Assembly: GCF_003605365.2 (NCBI RefSeq)
Contig: NZ_QYTU02000004.1
Location: 62,001 to 126,000, forward strand
DNA from: Siminovitchia fortis
Lineage (GTDB): Bacteria; Bacillota; Bacilli; Bacillales; Bacillaceae_C
Length of the DNA: 64,000 nucleotides
Reading direction: 5' to 3'
Shown: in pieces, positions 50,729 through 59,864 of the stretch
Position numbering within the stretch: the stretch's first letter is position 1
How the letters are laid out: every line of letters begins with the position of its first letter
Position numbers and translations under genes: made by a program
Notes under the pieces: model-generated
Seen by the model: only the letters and a program-made list of their open reading frames with translations
Told to the model about the DNA's origin: nothing
The model's database searches: none

Positions 50729-52114
50729 CTAAAGTCCATACTTTTTTAACCTTCTCAGATAGGAAGACTGGGTCAATCCCAAAGATTGGGCCGCCTTTCT
50801 CGTAGAAGGGTATTTCGTCTTCGCTTCCTCTATCAATCTTCTCTCAATTTTTTCCAAGTAATCCGAAAGGCTTTGGTTATTCAGCTTCCGGACAGAATGG
50901 TCCATGAATTCCTCGTATAAAATTTTATCCGGAAGGTCTGAAACTGTGATTATATCTGATTTTGCCGTTACAATCAAACGCTCAATCATATTTTCGAGCT
51001 CGCGGATGTTACCGGGCCAGCTGTAGTTCTGAAGGTATTCAAGCACTCCGCCATCCAAGGTTGACTTTTTCATATATTTATCATTAAAAAGGTTTAAATA
51101 ATGGTATACCAGCGGCGGGATATCTTCATTCCGTTCCCGGAGCGCCGGTATCTGGATGGACACTACATTCAAACGGTAATATAAATCCTCGCGGAACCGC
51201 TTTTCCTTGACCATCTTCGGCAAATCTTGGTTGGTGGCAGCGATGATCCGGATATCGACTTTCTTAAGCTCTGTGCCCCCAACGGGAATAAACGATTTGT
51301 CCTGGACCAATTGGAGTAATTTCGGCTGCAGGGACAAGGGCAGCTCAGCGATTTCATCCAAAAACAATGTGCCGCCGTCCGCTTTTTCAACAAGCCCTTT
51401 TTTTCCGCTTATGTTCGCCCCGGTGAAAGCCCCTTTTTTATATCCGAAAAGCTCCGATTCCAAAAGATTTTCCGGTATGGCTCCACAGTTGATTTGGATA
51501 AAATTCTTATCTCTTCTCGAACTGTGTTTGTGGATTTCGCCGGCGATCAAGCTTTTGCCAACGCCGGATTCTCCGGTTAGTAAAATCGTTGCATCAACAG
51601 TTGATACCCGATTTACCAAGTCCAGAAGTTCTTCGTTGCTCTTGCTGTTGCCAATGATCAGTTGGCTTGTGTTTTCCCTCTGCTGCTGCTTTTTCATTTC
51701 CTGAAGCTCTTGCCAATATTGCCGCATCAGGGCTTCCGCTTTTTCCAGCTTAAATGAATTCTTGACGGTTTCAGTTATATCTTTGACTTGAACAAGAATG
51801 TATTCCGAATCATCATCATCAATTTTTACAAGATAACCGGTTGCCAGAAACTGCCGGTCTTTGGAAGTTTGGACTTTCGTCACGACTTCTCTGTTTTCCA
51901 ATACTATTTTAGTCACAGAAGGGGTGAAAAAACCGTTGTTCTCCAAGTCATTTACATGCCTGCCGATGATCTTAGAGCGCGGCGCACCGATCTGCTTCGT
52001 ACTCGTATCATTGCACCAAAGTGCAATGCCATTTTTGTCAGCTATGAAAATACCATCCTTTAAATGATTGAATACTTGATGGAAATGCCGATCGTTAAAA
52101 AAGTGGTTTTTCAT
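50729..52114 (-). CDS. Sigma-54-dependent activator (PAS, AAA+, Fis)
   Basis: The 461-residue enhancer-binding protein has an N-terminal PAS domain (about 10-115, FNHLKDGIFIADKNGIALWCN), a coiled linker, and an AAA+ domain (about 150-385) with Walker A GESGVGKS, the GAFTGA loop that contacts sigma-54 (GYKKGAFTGAN), Walker B GGTLFLDE and the arginine-finger region FREDLYYRLNV. A Fis helix-turn-helix ends the chain (STRKAAQSLGLTQSSYLRRL). It is flanked by two sigma-54 promoters that point outward, and is thus their probable activator. Confidence 0.94.
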   Translation of the reverse strand: MKNHFFNDRHFHQVFNHLKDGIFIADKNGIALWCNDTSTKQIGAPRSKIIGRHVNDLENNGFFTPSVTKIVLENREVVTKVQTSKDRQFLATGYLVKIDDDDSEYILVQVKDITETVKNSFKLEKAEALMRQYWQELQEMKKQQQRENTSQLIIGNSKSNEELLDLVNRVSTVDATILLTGESGVGKSLIAGEIHKHSSRRDKNFIQINCGAIPENLLESELFGYKKGAFTGANISGKKGLVEKADGGTLFLDEIAELPLSLQPKLLQLVQDKSFIPVGGTELKKVDIRIIAATNQDLPKMVKEKRFREDLYYRLNVVSIQIPALRERNEDIPPLVYHYLNLFNDKYMKKSTLDGGVLEYLQNYSWPGNIRELENMIERLIVTAKSDIITVSDLPDKILYEEFMDHSVRKLNNQSLSDYLEKIERRLIEEAKTKYPSTRKAAQSLGLTQSSYLRRLKKYGL

Positions 52115-52242
52115 AAAAAGATCCTCCTCATCCCATCGAAAACGATTCGATTTCGCATCATTGTAATTCGAATTCGGTGCAAATCTATTATATATTAAAG
52201 GGTATCATAATTAAAAGCTTTTTATTTAATAGTAATTGAAAT
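52115..52242. promoter_or_regulatory. Probable enhancer region for the sigma-54 activator
   Basis: Between the divergent activator and amidohydrolase genes lie symmetric AT-rich motifs: AATTCGAATT (52165-52174), and ATTCGATTTCGCATC near 52144. Position about 70-100 bases upstream of the -24/-12 element is normal for activator sites. The exact site is not established. Confidence 0.4.
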
Positions 52243-52260
52243 TTGGCACGGAAATTGCAT
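52243..52260 (+). promoter_or_regulatory. Sigma-54 promoter of the amidohydrolase-aminotransferase operon
   Basis: TTGGCACGGAAATTGCAT is a near-perfect -24/-12 element, 27 bases before the start codon at 52287. Confidence 0.93.
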
Positions 52261-52286
52261 ATAATAAATAGTTGAGGAGGATGCGT

Positions 52287-53525
52287 ATGGAAAAGACATC
52301 ATTAAAAGTAAACAGAGAACGTTTGCTTGAAACGTTAAAAGTAAGCTCTTCCATCGGCTCAACCGGAAATGGCGGGTTAAACCGCCTGGCATTGTCGGAA
52401 GCCGATAAAAACATGCGCGATATATTTGTCGACTGGTTAAAAGAGGAAGGTCTTGAGGTCAGAATAGACGATTTCGGTAACATATATGGAAGAAGAAAAG
52501 GCAAAAAAGACGGTCCGTCCGTTGCCATCGGATCCCACTTGGATACGCAGCCTTGCGGCGGAAAATATGACGGCATTTTGGGTGTTCTGACTGCGCTGGA
52601 AGTGATCCGTGTTTTGAATGAAAATGATATCGAAACGGAATACCCCGTTGAAGTTATCAATTTCACCAATGAAGAGGGGGCCCGCTTCTCACCTCCAATG
52701 CTTGGATCCGGGGGAATTACCGGAAATTTTTCAAAGGATTTTATTTATGGCCTGAAAGATGATGAGGGAATTTCCTTTGAACAGGCTTTAAATGAAATTA
52801 ACTATATGGGAGATATTAAAAACCGTATAACAAACATCAAAAATTTTATTGAACTGCATATTGAGCAGGGCCCTATTTTACATGAAAAACATAAAACAAT
52901 TGGCATTGTCCAAGGTATCCAAGGTAATGACCTATTCACGGTGAAGGTGACAGGAAAGACGAACCATGCAGGCCCGACCCCGATGAAAAACAGGCGCGAT
53001 GCACTTGTGGCTGCATCCAAGATGATTGTAAAAGTAAATGAGATTACGAATGAAATTCCTGGCTTAAAAACGACCGTCGGAAAAATGAACGTGAGGCCGA
53101 ACGTCACAAACGTTATTCCCGGCGAAGTAGAATTCACAATTGATATCCGTCACGAGGACAATGACCTGCGGTCTCATGCATTCGAAAGATTAAAGGAGCA
53201 GCTTAGTGCCATTGCGCTGATGAGCGAAGTGGAATTGACGATTACAACCGATTGGAATTCCGAGACGACCTTATTTGCGCCGGCCGTCAAGGATGCCATC
53301 AAAAATGCGGCAGACGAATTTGGATATTCCGCCATGGAATTGTTCAGCGGCCCGGGGCATGATTCAAAATATATGGCAGGCGTGGCAGATACGGGCATGA
53401 TCTTTGTTCCAAGCGTTGACGGCATCAGCCATAACGAACAGGAATTGACGCTGGATGATGACATTGAAAAAGGGGCGAACGTCCTTTTACATGTTGTGCA
53501 AAAACTGGCTAAGGACAAGCTATAA
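52287..53525 (+). CDS. M20-family N-carbamoyl amino acid/amine amidohydrolase
   Basis: A 412-residue zinc-dependent hydrolase of the hydantoin/ureidopropionase/allantoate amidohydrolase family: SHLDTQPCGGKYDGILG (metal ligands), NFTNEEGARFSPPMLGS (bridging acid and ligand), ELHIEQGP, and GPGHDSKYMA near the end. It releases an amine, CO2 and ammonia from a carbamoyl compound. Next to aguA, the substrate could be N-carbamoylputrescine; beta-ureidopropionate or an N-carbamoyl amino acid are alternatives. ATG 52287 follows GAGGAGG. Confidence 0.85.
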   Translation: MEKTSLKVNRERLLETLKVSSSIGSTGNGGLNRLALSEADKNMRDIFVDWLKEEGLEVRIDDFGNIYGRRKGKKDGPSVAIGSHLDTQPCGGKYDGILGVLTALEVIRVLNENDIETEYPVEVINFTNEEGARFSPPMLGSGGITGNFSKDFIYGLKDDEGISFEQALNEINYMGDIKNRITNIKNFIELHIEQGPILHEKHKTIGIVQGIQGNDLFTVKVTGKTNHAGPTPMKNRRDALVAASKMIVKVNEITNEIPGLKTTVGKMNVRPNVTNVIPGEVEFTIDIRHEDNDLRSHAFERLKEQLSAIALMSEVELTITTDWNSETTLFAPAVKDAIKNAADEFGYSAMELFSGPGHDSKYMAGVADTGMIFVPSVDGISHNEQELTLDDDIEKGANVLLHVVQKLAKDKL

Positions 53526-53555
53526 ATATTTTTAAAAATAAGGAGAGAGATTTTC

Positions 53556-54923
53556 ATGAGCAACGAAAAATTATTCAATGAGCTATCCGAACTTGATAAA
53601 AAACATATTATTCATCCGTCCACCAATCCGAAGCTTCACTCTGAAATCGGACCAAAATTGATTTTTGAAAGTGGAGAAGGCATTTATCTGAAAGACATGG
53701 GAGGCAAAACATACATCGACGGCGTATCCATGCTTTGGAATGTGAATGTGGGCCATGGTGTGAAAGAATTGGCCGAAGCTGCTTATGAACAAATGGAAAA
53801 AGCGGCTTACACAACTACTTTCTATGGCTATTCGAATGAACCGTCCGTACGTTTGGCTGAAAAAATTGCCAAAGTCACACCTGGTGACTTAAACGCGATT
53901 TTCTATACTTCCGGCGGATCTGAATCAAACGATACAGCTTTTAAACTGTCCAGATCCTACTGGGATATTAAAGGCAAAAAAGACAAGAAACTCATTATCT
54001 CTTTAAGAAGGGGTTATCACGGCGTTACAATTGCAACCCAAAGGGCAACTGGAATCGATGCTTACCGTGAATTCTCCGGATCAGGGGACCCTAATATCGT
54101 AAACGCGAAACCTCATTTGACGGAATGTGAACTTGGCGACAAGAGCCATCCGGAATACGAAGGTTCCATCAGAAGCATCATTGAAAAAGAAGGCGCTGAT
54201 AAAATTGCGGCTGTTATCGTAGAGCCGATCCAAGGTGCCGGCGGGGTACACGTGCCGCCTGAAGGTTATTTGAAAGCAGTCCGTGCACTTTGCGACGAGT
54301 TCAACATTCACATGATTGCCGACGAAATCATCTGCGGATTCGGAAGAACCGGAAAAATGTTCGGCGTGGATCATTGGGATGTAATTCCTGATTTCATTTG
54401 TGCTGCAAAAGGTATGACAAGCGGATATATCCAGCTTGGCGGCGTCATCATGAGAGAAGAAATCAGAGATACATTCTTCACATACGACGACATGCTTCCA
54501 CACGGATTCACGTACAGCGGTCATCCAACAGCATGTGCTGTCGGTTTGAAAAACCTTGAAATCCTTGAGCGTGATGGCTTGATTGAAAACGCAAAAGTCA
54601 TGGGAGACGAATTGAAAAAAGGTCTTGACTACTTGGAAGACAAATATGCTTTCGTTGGAAATACAAGAGGCAGAGGCCTTCTTGCCGGATTCGATTTGAT
54701 GGAAGATCCAGCAGCGGGCAAGCCATTTGCCGGATCTATCAAAGCAGCTGCAACAGTTGTTGAAGAAGCTTATAAGCGTGAGCTCTTAATCAGGCCGTTT
54801 GACTTCACTCCTGGAATGAACATCGTAGCAATCGCTCCGCCGCTCGTCGTACAAAAAGACGAAGTGGAAAAAATCATCGCAATCGTTGACGATGCGTTGG
54901 GAGCATTTGCGAAAACACTATAA
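53556..54923 (+). CDS. Class III (omega) aminotransferase
   Basis: A 455-residue PLP enzyme with SGGSESNDTAFKLSR, GYHGVTIATQ, IADEIICGFGRTGKMFG and the Schiff-base lysine in FICAAKGMTSGY. It resembles putrescine/omega-amino acid:pyruvate transaminases (SpuC type). It follows the amidohydrolase by 30 bases behind AAGGAGAGAG, within the same sigma-54 operon. With the flanking genes it could convert putrescine to 4-aminobutanal; beta-alanine is an alternative amino donor. Confidence 0.9.
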   Translation: MSNEKLFNELSELDKKHIIHPSTNPKLHSEIGPKLIFESGEGIYLKDMGGKTYIDGVSMLWNVNVGHGVKELAEAAYEQMEKAAYTTTFYGYSNEPSVRLAEKIAKVTPGDLNAIFYTSGGSESNDTAFKLSRSYWDIKGKKDKKLIISLRRGYHGVTIATQRATGIDAYREFSGSGDPNIVNAKPHLTECELGDKSHPEYEGSIRSIIEKEGADKIAAVIVEPIQGAGGVHVPPEGYLKAVRALCDEFNIHMIADEIICGFGRTGKMFGVDHWDVIPDFICAAKGMTSGYIQLGGVIMREEIRDTFFTYDDMLPHGFTYSGHPTACAVGLKNLEILERDGLIENAKVMGDELKKGLDYLEDKYAFVGNTRGRGLLAGFDLMEDPAAGKPFAGSIKAAATVVEEAYKRELLIRPFDFTPGMNIVAIAPPLVVQKDEVEKIIAIVDDALGAFAKTL

Positions 54924-54925
54924 GA

Positions 54926-55378
54926 AGAAAAGCGGAGGGCGACGTTAAGCGACGTACAGACTGGAGTGCCTTCGACGAGATAAAGGATAAGGAAAGGCGG
55001 AGAGTGCCTGCTTATCGGCGACAAGCATAAGACGAGCGCTGAAGAAGGCGTAATTTGCCTTCAGCAGCGATTGGCTTATGACCTCGAGCCGATGGCACTC
55101 GCAGCCGGACAACACGGCGACGAAGGCAGGCTCAAGCAGCGACGTCCTGTCGCTTCGCCTGCACTAGCACATCCTGTGCGTCGGAGCCGATGTTGACTTA
55201 TCGTAGGAGAAGGCGCGAAGTCTGCTAGTCGCTGGAGCCCGCAGCTAGACAAGAAGAAAAGCGAAAGCGCCTGTTTAGTCCCGACAAGCATAAGGCGATT
55301 CCCGAGGAGGCAGCTCTTCAAGGGAATTGACTTATGACCTCGAGGGGCTAGGCGCTTGAACTGGACAATAGAAAAGCA
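54926..55378. repeat. Dispersed GC-rich repeat mosaic, inverted relative to 13060-13500
   Basis: This gene-free stretch carries, on the opposite strand, the same segments as near 13.1-13.5 kb (CGACAAGCATAAG, GCTAGGCGCTTGAACTGGACAA, GACTTATCGTAGGA). A small GAAGGC/GCCTTC hairpin occurs inside, as in the other copy. It separates the aminotransferase from the aldehyde dehydrogenase gene and lengthens what would otherwise be a compact operon. Confidence 0.8.
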
Positions 55379-55403
55379 CAAGCACGTTAGATAACTAAAA
55401 ATT

Positions 55404-55433
55404 ACTGGCTGATCACCTCAGCCAGTCCATTTT
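55404..55433 (+). terminator. Terminator between aminotransferase and aldehyde dehydrogenase
   Basis: ACTGGCTGA and TCAGCCAGT pair around a 5-nt loop, followed by CCATTTTTTC. It lies 22 bases before the aldehyde dehydrogenase start, so that gene either has its own promoter upstream or needs read-through. Confidence 0.8.
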
Positions 55434-55455
55434 TTCAGAATAAGGGGATGTAACG

Positions 55456-56937
55456 ATGACAACTAGTGAAAAATTGACCCTTCATCCGAAAGTAACCGAG
55501 TTTTTAAACGGTCCAAGAAAATTATTCATAGATGGCGGCTGGCATGAATCAGTAGGCGGCCAAACGTTTGAAACGACCAATCCTGCTACGGGAGAAGTTT
55601 TGGCTCACGTGTATGAAGCACGCGAAAACGATATTGATAAAGCAGTTGAAGCCGCGGCCAAAGCTTTTGAAGAAGGACCTTGGTCAAGAATCAGTGCAGC
55701 AGATCGCGCCAAGTTGATGCATAAGCTGGCTGATTTAATGGAAAGGGATTTTGAAGTCCTTGCCCAGTTAGATACATTGGATAACGGTAAACCGATCCAG
55801 GAAATGAGAAATGCCGATTTGCCTGGAGCCATTGATCAGCTCAGGTATTTTGCAGGCTGGACGACAAAAATGACCGGCCAAACCATCCCGGTTTCCAATT
55901 CATTTTTTAACTATACCCGCCACGAGCCTGTTGGTGTAGTCGGCCAAATCATTCCTTGGAACTTCCCGATCATGATGGCACTGTGGAAAATTGCTCCGGC
56001 GCTTGCCACAGGCTGCACGATCATTTTAAAACCGGCGGAACAGACGCCTCTTTCAGCGCTTTACCTAGGAAAGCTTATTGAAGAAGCAGGCTTCCCTGAT
56101 GGCGTTGTCAATATTGTTCCTGGTTTTGGGAAATCAGCAGGTGATGCACTTGTTAAACATCCGAAGGTCAATAAAATTGCCTTCACCGGTTCCACACCTG
56201 TCGGAAAGTCTATCATGAAAACGGCAGCGGATACGATGAAGCGTGTAACGCTGGAGCTCGGCGGTAAATCACCGAACATCATTTTGCCTGATGCCGATCT
56301 TGATAAAGCGATTCCTGGGGTATTCAACGGAATTATGGCCAACCAAGGGGAAGTATGCTGCGCAGGATCAAGGGCGTATATTCCTGAGCAAATGTATGAT
56401 GAGGTAATGGAAAGGCTTGCCGATTATGCGAAAAATGTCAAATTAGGTAATGGTTTGGCAGAAGACACGCAAATGGGACCGCTCGTTTCCGCAAGACAGC
56501 AGGACATCGTCACTTCCTACATCCAAAAAGGTATTGAGGAAGGTGCGAAACTCTTGGCAGGCGGTGAAAAATTGGACAAAGGATATTTTGTCCAGCCAAC
56601 CGTTTTTGCAGCTGAAGATAACATGACCATCGCAAGGGAAGAAATTTTCGGCCCTGTCGTCGCAGCTATGAAATATAAAACAATCGACGAAGTGGTTGAG
56701 CGTGCGAATAACAGCCCATTCGGCCTTGGAGCAGGCGTATGGACAGAAAATCTTAAAAATGCTCATGTTGTCGCCAGCAAACTAAAAGCTGGTTCTGTAT
56801 GGGTCAACTGCTACAATCTCACGAATGCGGCGATGCCGTTTGGCGGTTACAAGCAATCCGGAATCGGACGTGAAATGGGCTCTTATGCCTTGGAAAACTA
56901 CACAGAAGTTAAAAGTGTTTGGGTTAACTTGGATTAA
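55456..56937 (+). CDS. NAD(P)-dependent aldehyde dehydrogenase
   Basis: A 493-residue enzyme with PWNFPIMMALWKIAPALATG, the catalytic glutamate in LELGGKSPNI, the cysteine in GEVCCAGSR and EEIFGPVVA. It is close to DhaS/betaine-type dehydrogenases that oxidise small aliphatic or amino aldehydes. Next to the aminotransferase, 4-aminobutanal to GABA is a reasonable role, but substrate choice is inference. RBS AAGGGGATG precedes the ATG. Confidence 0.92.
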   Translation: MTTSEKLTLHPKVTEFLNGPRKLFIDGGWHESVGGQTFETTNPATGEVLAHVYEARENDIDKAVEAAAKAFEEGPWSRISAADRAKLMHKLADLMERDFEVLAQLDTLDNGKPIQEMRNADLPGAIDQLRYFAGWTTKMTGQTIPVSNSFFNYTRHEPVGVVGQIIPWNFPIMMALWKIAPALATGCTIILKPAEQTPLSALYLGKLIEEAGFPDGVVNIVPGFGKSAGDALVKHPKVNKIAFTGSTPVGKSIMKTAADTMKRVTLELGGKSPNIILPDADLDKAIPGVFNGIMANQGEVCCAGSRAYIPEQMYDEVMERLADYAKNVKLGNGLAEDTQMGPLVSARQQDIVTSYIQKGIEEGAKLLAGGEKLDKGYFVQPTVFAAEDNMTIAREEIFGPVVAAMKYKTIDEVVERANNSPFGLGAGVWTENLKNAHVVASKLKAGSVWVNCYNLTNAAMPFGGYKQSGIGREMGSYALENYTEVKSVWVNLD

Positions 56938-56947
56938 TAAGGGACAA

Positions 56948-56975
56948 GCCCGGCAAAAAAAGCCGGGCGCTTTTC
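56948..56975 (+). terminator. Aldehyde dehydrogenase terminator
   Basis: GCCCGGC and GCCGGGC pair around a 7-nt A loop, followed by GCTTTTCCC. Confidence 0.85.
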
Positions 56976-57045
56976 CCTGTTTAGAAATAGGAAGTTGACT
57001 GCGTGCTGAAAACGCATTCAACATTTCACTTGAGAGGCTGATTTG

Positions 57046-58383
57046 ATGGAACAAAGCAATCATATTGAAAGAAAGCTGAAGCTGATACACGTTGTTGCCG
57101 TCGGTTTGGCGTACATGTCTCCAATGGCAGTGTTTGATACCTTCGGTATCGCATCGGATGTTTCGTCCGGCCATGTGCCGGCTGCATATATAGTCGCTTT
57201 TGTGGCGATCCTGTTCACGGCATTAAGTTACGGAAAGCTCGTCAGGCAATTTCCAACGGCGGGATCCGTTTATACGTATACAAGAAATATTATCAACCCA
57301 TACTTGGGTGTGATAGTCGGCTGGGTAACTTTCATCGCATATATTGCGCTTCCGATGATCAATGCCCTGTTGGCAGATATTTATCTGTCGGCGGGATTTC
57401 CTGAAATTCCAGGATGGGTTTGGATCGCAGGCTTGCTGGTGGTTATCAGCTTTCTAAACATTTTTGGTGTAAAACTGGCAGCTTCCCTTAACTTGCTGCT
57501 TGTTGTATTCCAAGCGTTGGTTGGAATTATTTTTACCTACCTTACGATCCGTTCAATCGTCAAAGGTCCTGAAAGCTTTATTACCATTGGTGAGATTTTC
57601 CCTTCCGGCGATGAAGTCTCCGGCCTTTTTGGGGCTGCTGCGTTATTGGCCCTTTCATTTATTGGATTTGATGCGATTACAACACTTTCAGAGGATACGA
57701 TTAATCCAAAGAAAACTATACCAAGAGCCATACTGATTGTAGCAGGAATTGGCGGTGTTTTCTTTTTCGGGGTTACCTATTTTATGCAATCCCTGTTTCC
57801 GGACGTTTCCATCTTCAATGATATTGAAGGAGCCTCCCCGGAAATTGCTGTGATGATCGGCGGGAATCTGTTTCTTTCCTTTTTCCTCGCAGGAGCGTTG
57901 TTCTCTGTTTTTGCATCAGGTTTGGCCGCCCAGCTCAGTGCTTCAAGGCTGCTGTATGCCATGGGAAGGGACGGCGTGCTTCCGAAACGTTTCTTTGGAT
58001 ACTTACATCCAAAATTCAACTCTCCGGTAGCTAACATTCTGTTAATCGGCGTTTTGTCGCTTGGAGCTATCTTTCTAAGCCTTGAGGAAGCTACTTCGCT
58101 TATAAATGTAGGAGCGTTCACCGCGTTTTCATTCGTGAACCTTTGTGTAATCTTTAACTTTTTCAAACAAAAGGGGCCGCGCTCGTTTGGCTTCATTATA
58201 GGTAGCTTTATTTTTCCGGCTATTGGGTTGGCGTTCGTTGTCTATCTATGGGCCAGCCTCGATATCTTTGCGATCATAGGCGGGATAGTCTGGGCTTTAC
58301 TTGGGACAATTTACCTGGCCTTTACGACCGATTTCTTCAAAAAGGAACCGCCTCAGATTGCCTTTGATGAACTAGAGGCTTAA
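57046..58383 (+). CDS. APC-family amino acid/polyamine permease
   Basis: A 445-residue transporter with twelve helices, resembling PuuP-type putrescine importers and general APC permeases: VAVGLAYMSPMAVFDTFGIAS in helix 1, GSVYTYTRNIINPYLGV and SFIGFDAITTLSEDTINPKKTIP. It resembles the permease at 62482-63825 along its length. ATG 57046 has GAGAGGC upstream; a TTG one codon earlier is less likely. It may import the amine used by the sigma-54 genes. Confidence 0.88.
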   Translation: MEQSNHIERKLKLIHVVAVGLAYMSPMAVFDTFGIASDVSSGHVPAAYIVAFVAILFTALSYGKLVRQFPTAGSVYTYTRNIINPYLGVIVGWVTFIAYIALPMINALLADIYLSAGFPEIPGWVWIAGLLVVISFLNIFGVKLAASLNLLLVVFQALVGIIFTYLTIRSIVKGPESFITIGEIFPSGDEVSGLFGAAALLALSFIGFDAITTLSEDTINPKKTIPRAILIVAGIGGVFFFGVTYFMQSLFPDVSIFNDIEGASPEIAVMIGGNLFLSFFLAGALFSVFASGLAAQLSASRLLYAMGRDGVLPKRFFGYLHPKFNSPVANILLIGVLSLGAIFLSLEEATSLINVGAFTAFSFVNLCVIFNFFKQKGPRSFGFIIGSFIFPAIGLAFVVYLWASLDIFAIIGGIVWALLGTIYLAFTTDFFKKEPPQIAFDELEA

Positions 58384-58391
58384 TTACTCAT

Positions 58392-58428
58392 AATGGACAG
58401 GGATCATTTGAATCTCTGTCCATTTTTT
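58392..58428 (+). terminator. Permease terminator
   Basis: AATGGACAGGGAT and ATCTCTGTCCATT pair with one wobble and are followed by TTTTTT. Confidence 0.85.
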
Positions 58429-58561
58429 GCTGACTTAAAAAATACTTGCCAGTACTGGTTGTCTTGTTGAATATAAGGATGATAACATAATATTTATTGC
58501 AATTTTACGGATATTTTCCAGTTTTGGGCATAGGTTTTTTCAAAGTCAGGAGGTGAGCGCG

Positions 58562-59104
58562 GTGTTCGTCCATGTAGTGGATGAGGAGATTTATTTGAAG
58601 CTCGTCGATCAAAACGATGCGGTGAGGCTCTTTCAGCTGACAGACCGCTCAAGATGCCATTTGAGGCAATGGCTTCCATGGCTGGATGATACGAACAGCG
58701 TGAATGATACGAGGTATTATATTAGGGAAAGCCGGAATAGTTTTGCCAGACATAGAAGCTTGAATACGGCGGTTGTTTATAAAGATAAGATAGTAGGAGT
58801 GGCAGGTTTCAACGAATTTGACTGGAATAACAGGTCCGGTTCCATCGGGTATTGGCTTGATAAACATTATACAGGCAAGGGGATCATCATTCGTTCCGTA
58901 GGAGCGCTGACGAATTTTGCTTTTACAGAGTTGAAGTTGAACCGTGTGGAAATCAGAGCAGCTAAGGAAAATGTGAAAAGCAGGGCGATCGCTGAAAAGC
59001 TCGGGTTTCGGATGGAGGGCTGCATAAGGGAAGCGGAATGGCTGTATGATCATTTTGTTGACCATGCGGTCTACGGGATGCTTGCCAGGGAATGGAATGG
59101 CTGA
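58562..59104 (+). CDS. RimJ/RimL-type GNAT acetyltransferase
   Basis: A 180-residue N-acetyltransferase of the ribosomal-protein (RimL/YdaF) type: FQLTDRSRCHLRQWLPWLD near the N-terminus, IGYWLDKHYTGKGIIIRSV and AKENVKSRAIAEKLGFRMEG. GTG 58562 lies eight bases after AGGAGG; the earlier GTG at 58553 overlaps that RBS. Acceptor unknown. It is followed by another GNAT gene. Confidence 0.9.
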   Translation: MFVHVVDEEIYLKLVDQNDAVRLFQLTDRSRCHLRQWLPWLDDTNSVNDTRYYIRESRNSFARHRSLNTAVVYKDKIVGVAGFNEFDWNNRSGSIGYWLDKHYTGKGIIIRSVGALTNFAFTELKLNRVEIRAAKENVKSRAIAEKLGFRMEGCIREAEWLYDHFVDHAVYGMLAREWNG

Positions 59105-59175
59105 AAAATTACTCTCAAAATATCAAAAGAAATGCCATAAAATAAATGGCAAAATCGATAGAGGAGGCTGCAGCT

Positions 59176-59595
59176 TTGGAATGGACTAAAGACCAATTCA
59201 CTTTAAATGACCAGAGGGACCTGCTGGATATGGACACAGTGTGCGGCCTGCTTTCGAAGACCTATTGGGCAGCAGACAGGCCGAGAGATACGATTGAAAA
59301 AAGTATTGAGAACTCAATTTCCTTTGGCATATATACAGATGGCAGACAAATCGGATTTGCGAGAGTGGTCACCGACAAAGCTGTCTTCTCCTGGCTTTTA
59401 GATGTAGTGATCGATGAGAGCTATCGTGGAAAAGGACTGGGGCAGTGGCTGGTGGACTGCATCCTGGAACATCCGGATATTAGGGAGACCAACATGAGCC
59501 TTTCAACTAAGGATGCCCATACGTTCTATGAAAAATATGATTTTAAACCGAATGAAACGTTGAGGAGAGTCAGTACATTTAAGAAAAAAGTTTAA
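59176..59595 (+). CDS. GNAT-family acetyltransferase
   Basis: A 139-residue GNAT domain with IGFARVVTDKAVFSWLLDVVI, the acetyl-CoA loop YRGKGLGQWLVDCIL and AHTFYEKYDFKP. TTG 59176 follows GAGGAGG at the proper distance; an in-frame ATG at 59146 would place the RBS inside the gene. Substrate unknown. It is convergent with lipA across a repeat relic and a terminator. Confidence 0.87.
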   Translation: MEWTKDQFTLNDQRDLLDMDTVCGLLSKTYWAADRPRDTIEKSIENSISFGIYTDGRQIGFARVVTDKAVFSWLLDVVIDESYRGKGLGQWLVDCILEHPDIRETNMSLSTKDAHTFYEKYDFKPNETLRRVSTFKKKV

Positions 59596-59700
59596 GATGG
59601 GTGCCGGTCGGAAAAAATATCTAAGGCCGGCTCTAGACTGTTTTAGCCGTTTGGAAGTTTTATAACGGCTGTATTTGTTAGGATTTGGTGTAAATCGTTT

Positions 59701-59760
59701 GGCAGTCATAGGGATCGAATGCCTCCCGAGAAAAAGAAAACCCCGCTCTTTCCCAGGCAT
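59701..59760. repeat. Relic of the 52-bp hairpin repeat, inverted
   Basis: On the plus strand GGCAGTCAT, a 9-nt loop AGGGATCGA and ATGCCTCCCGAGAAAAAG match the reverse complement of the 40.97-41.22 kb array, and a second left arm (CCAGGCAT) follows 51 bases later. Stems are decayed. It lies between convergent genes. Confidence 0.65.
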
Positions 59761-59796
59761 AAGTCACAGCACACATAATTTACTTTCACAACCACG

Positions 59797-59832
59797 AAAA
59801 AACCGCCTCCCCTCAAAAGGATGCGGTTTTTT
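59797..59832. terminator. Bidirectional terminator between GNAT and lipA
   Basis: AAAAAACCGC and GCGGTTTTTT arms pair around a 16-nt loop, with A and T tracts on both sides. Confidence 0.85.
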
Positions 59833-59864
59833 CCTTTACACTGAAGAAGTCTAAGTCCTCACGC

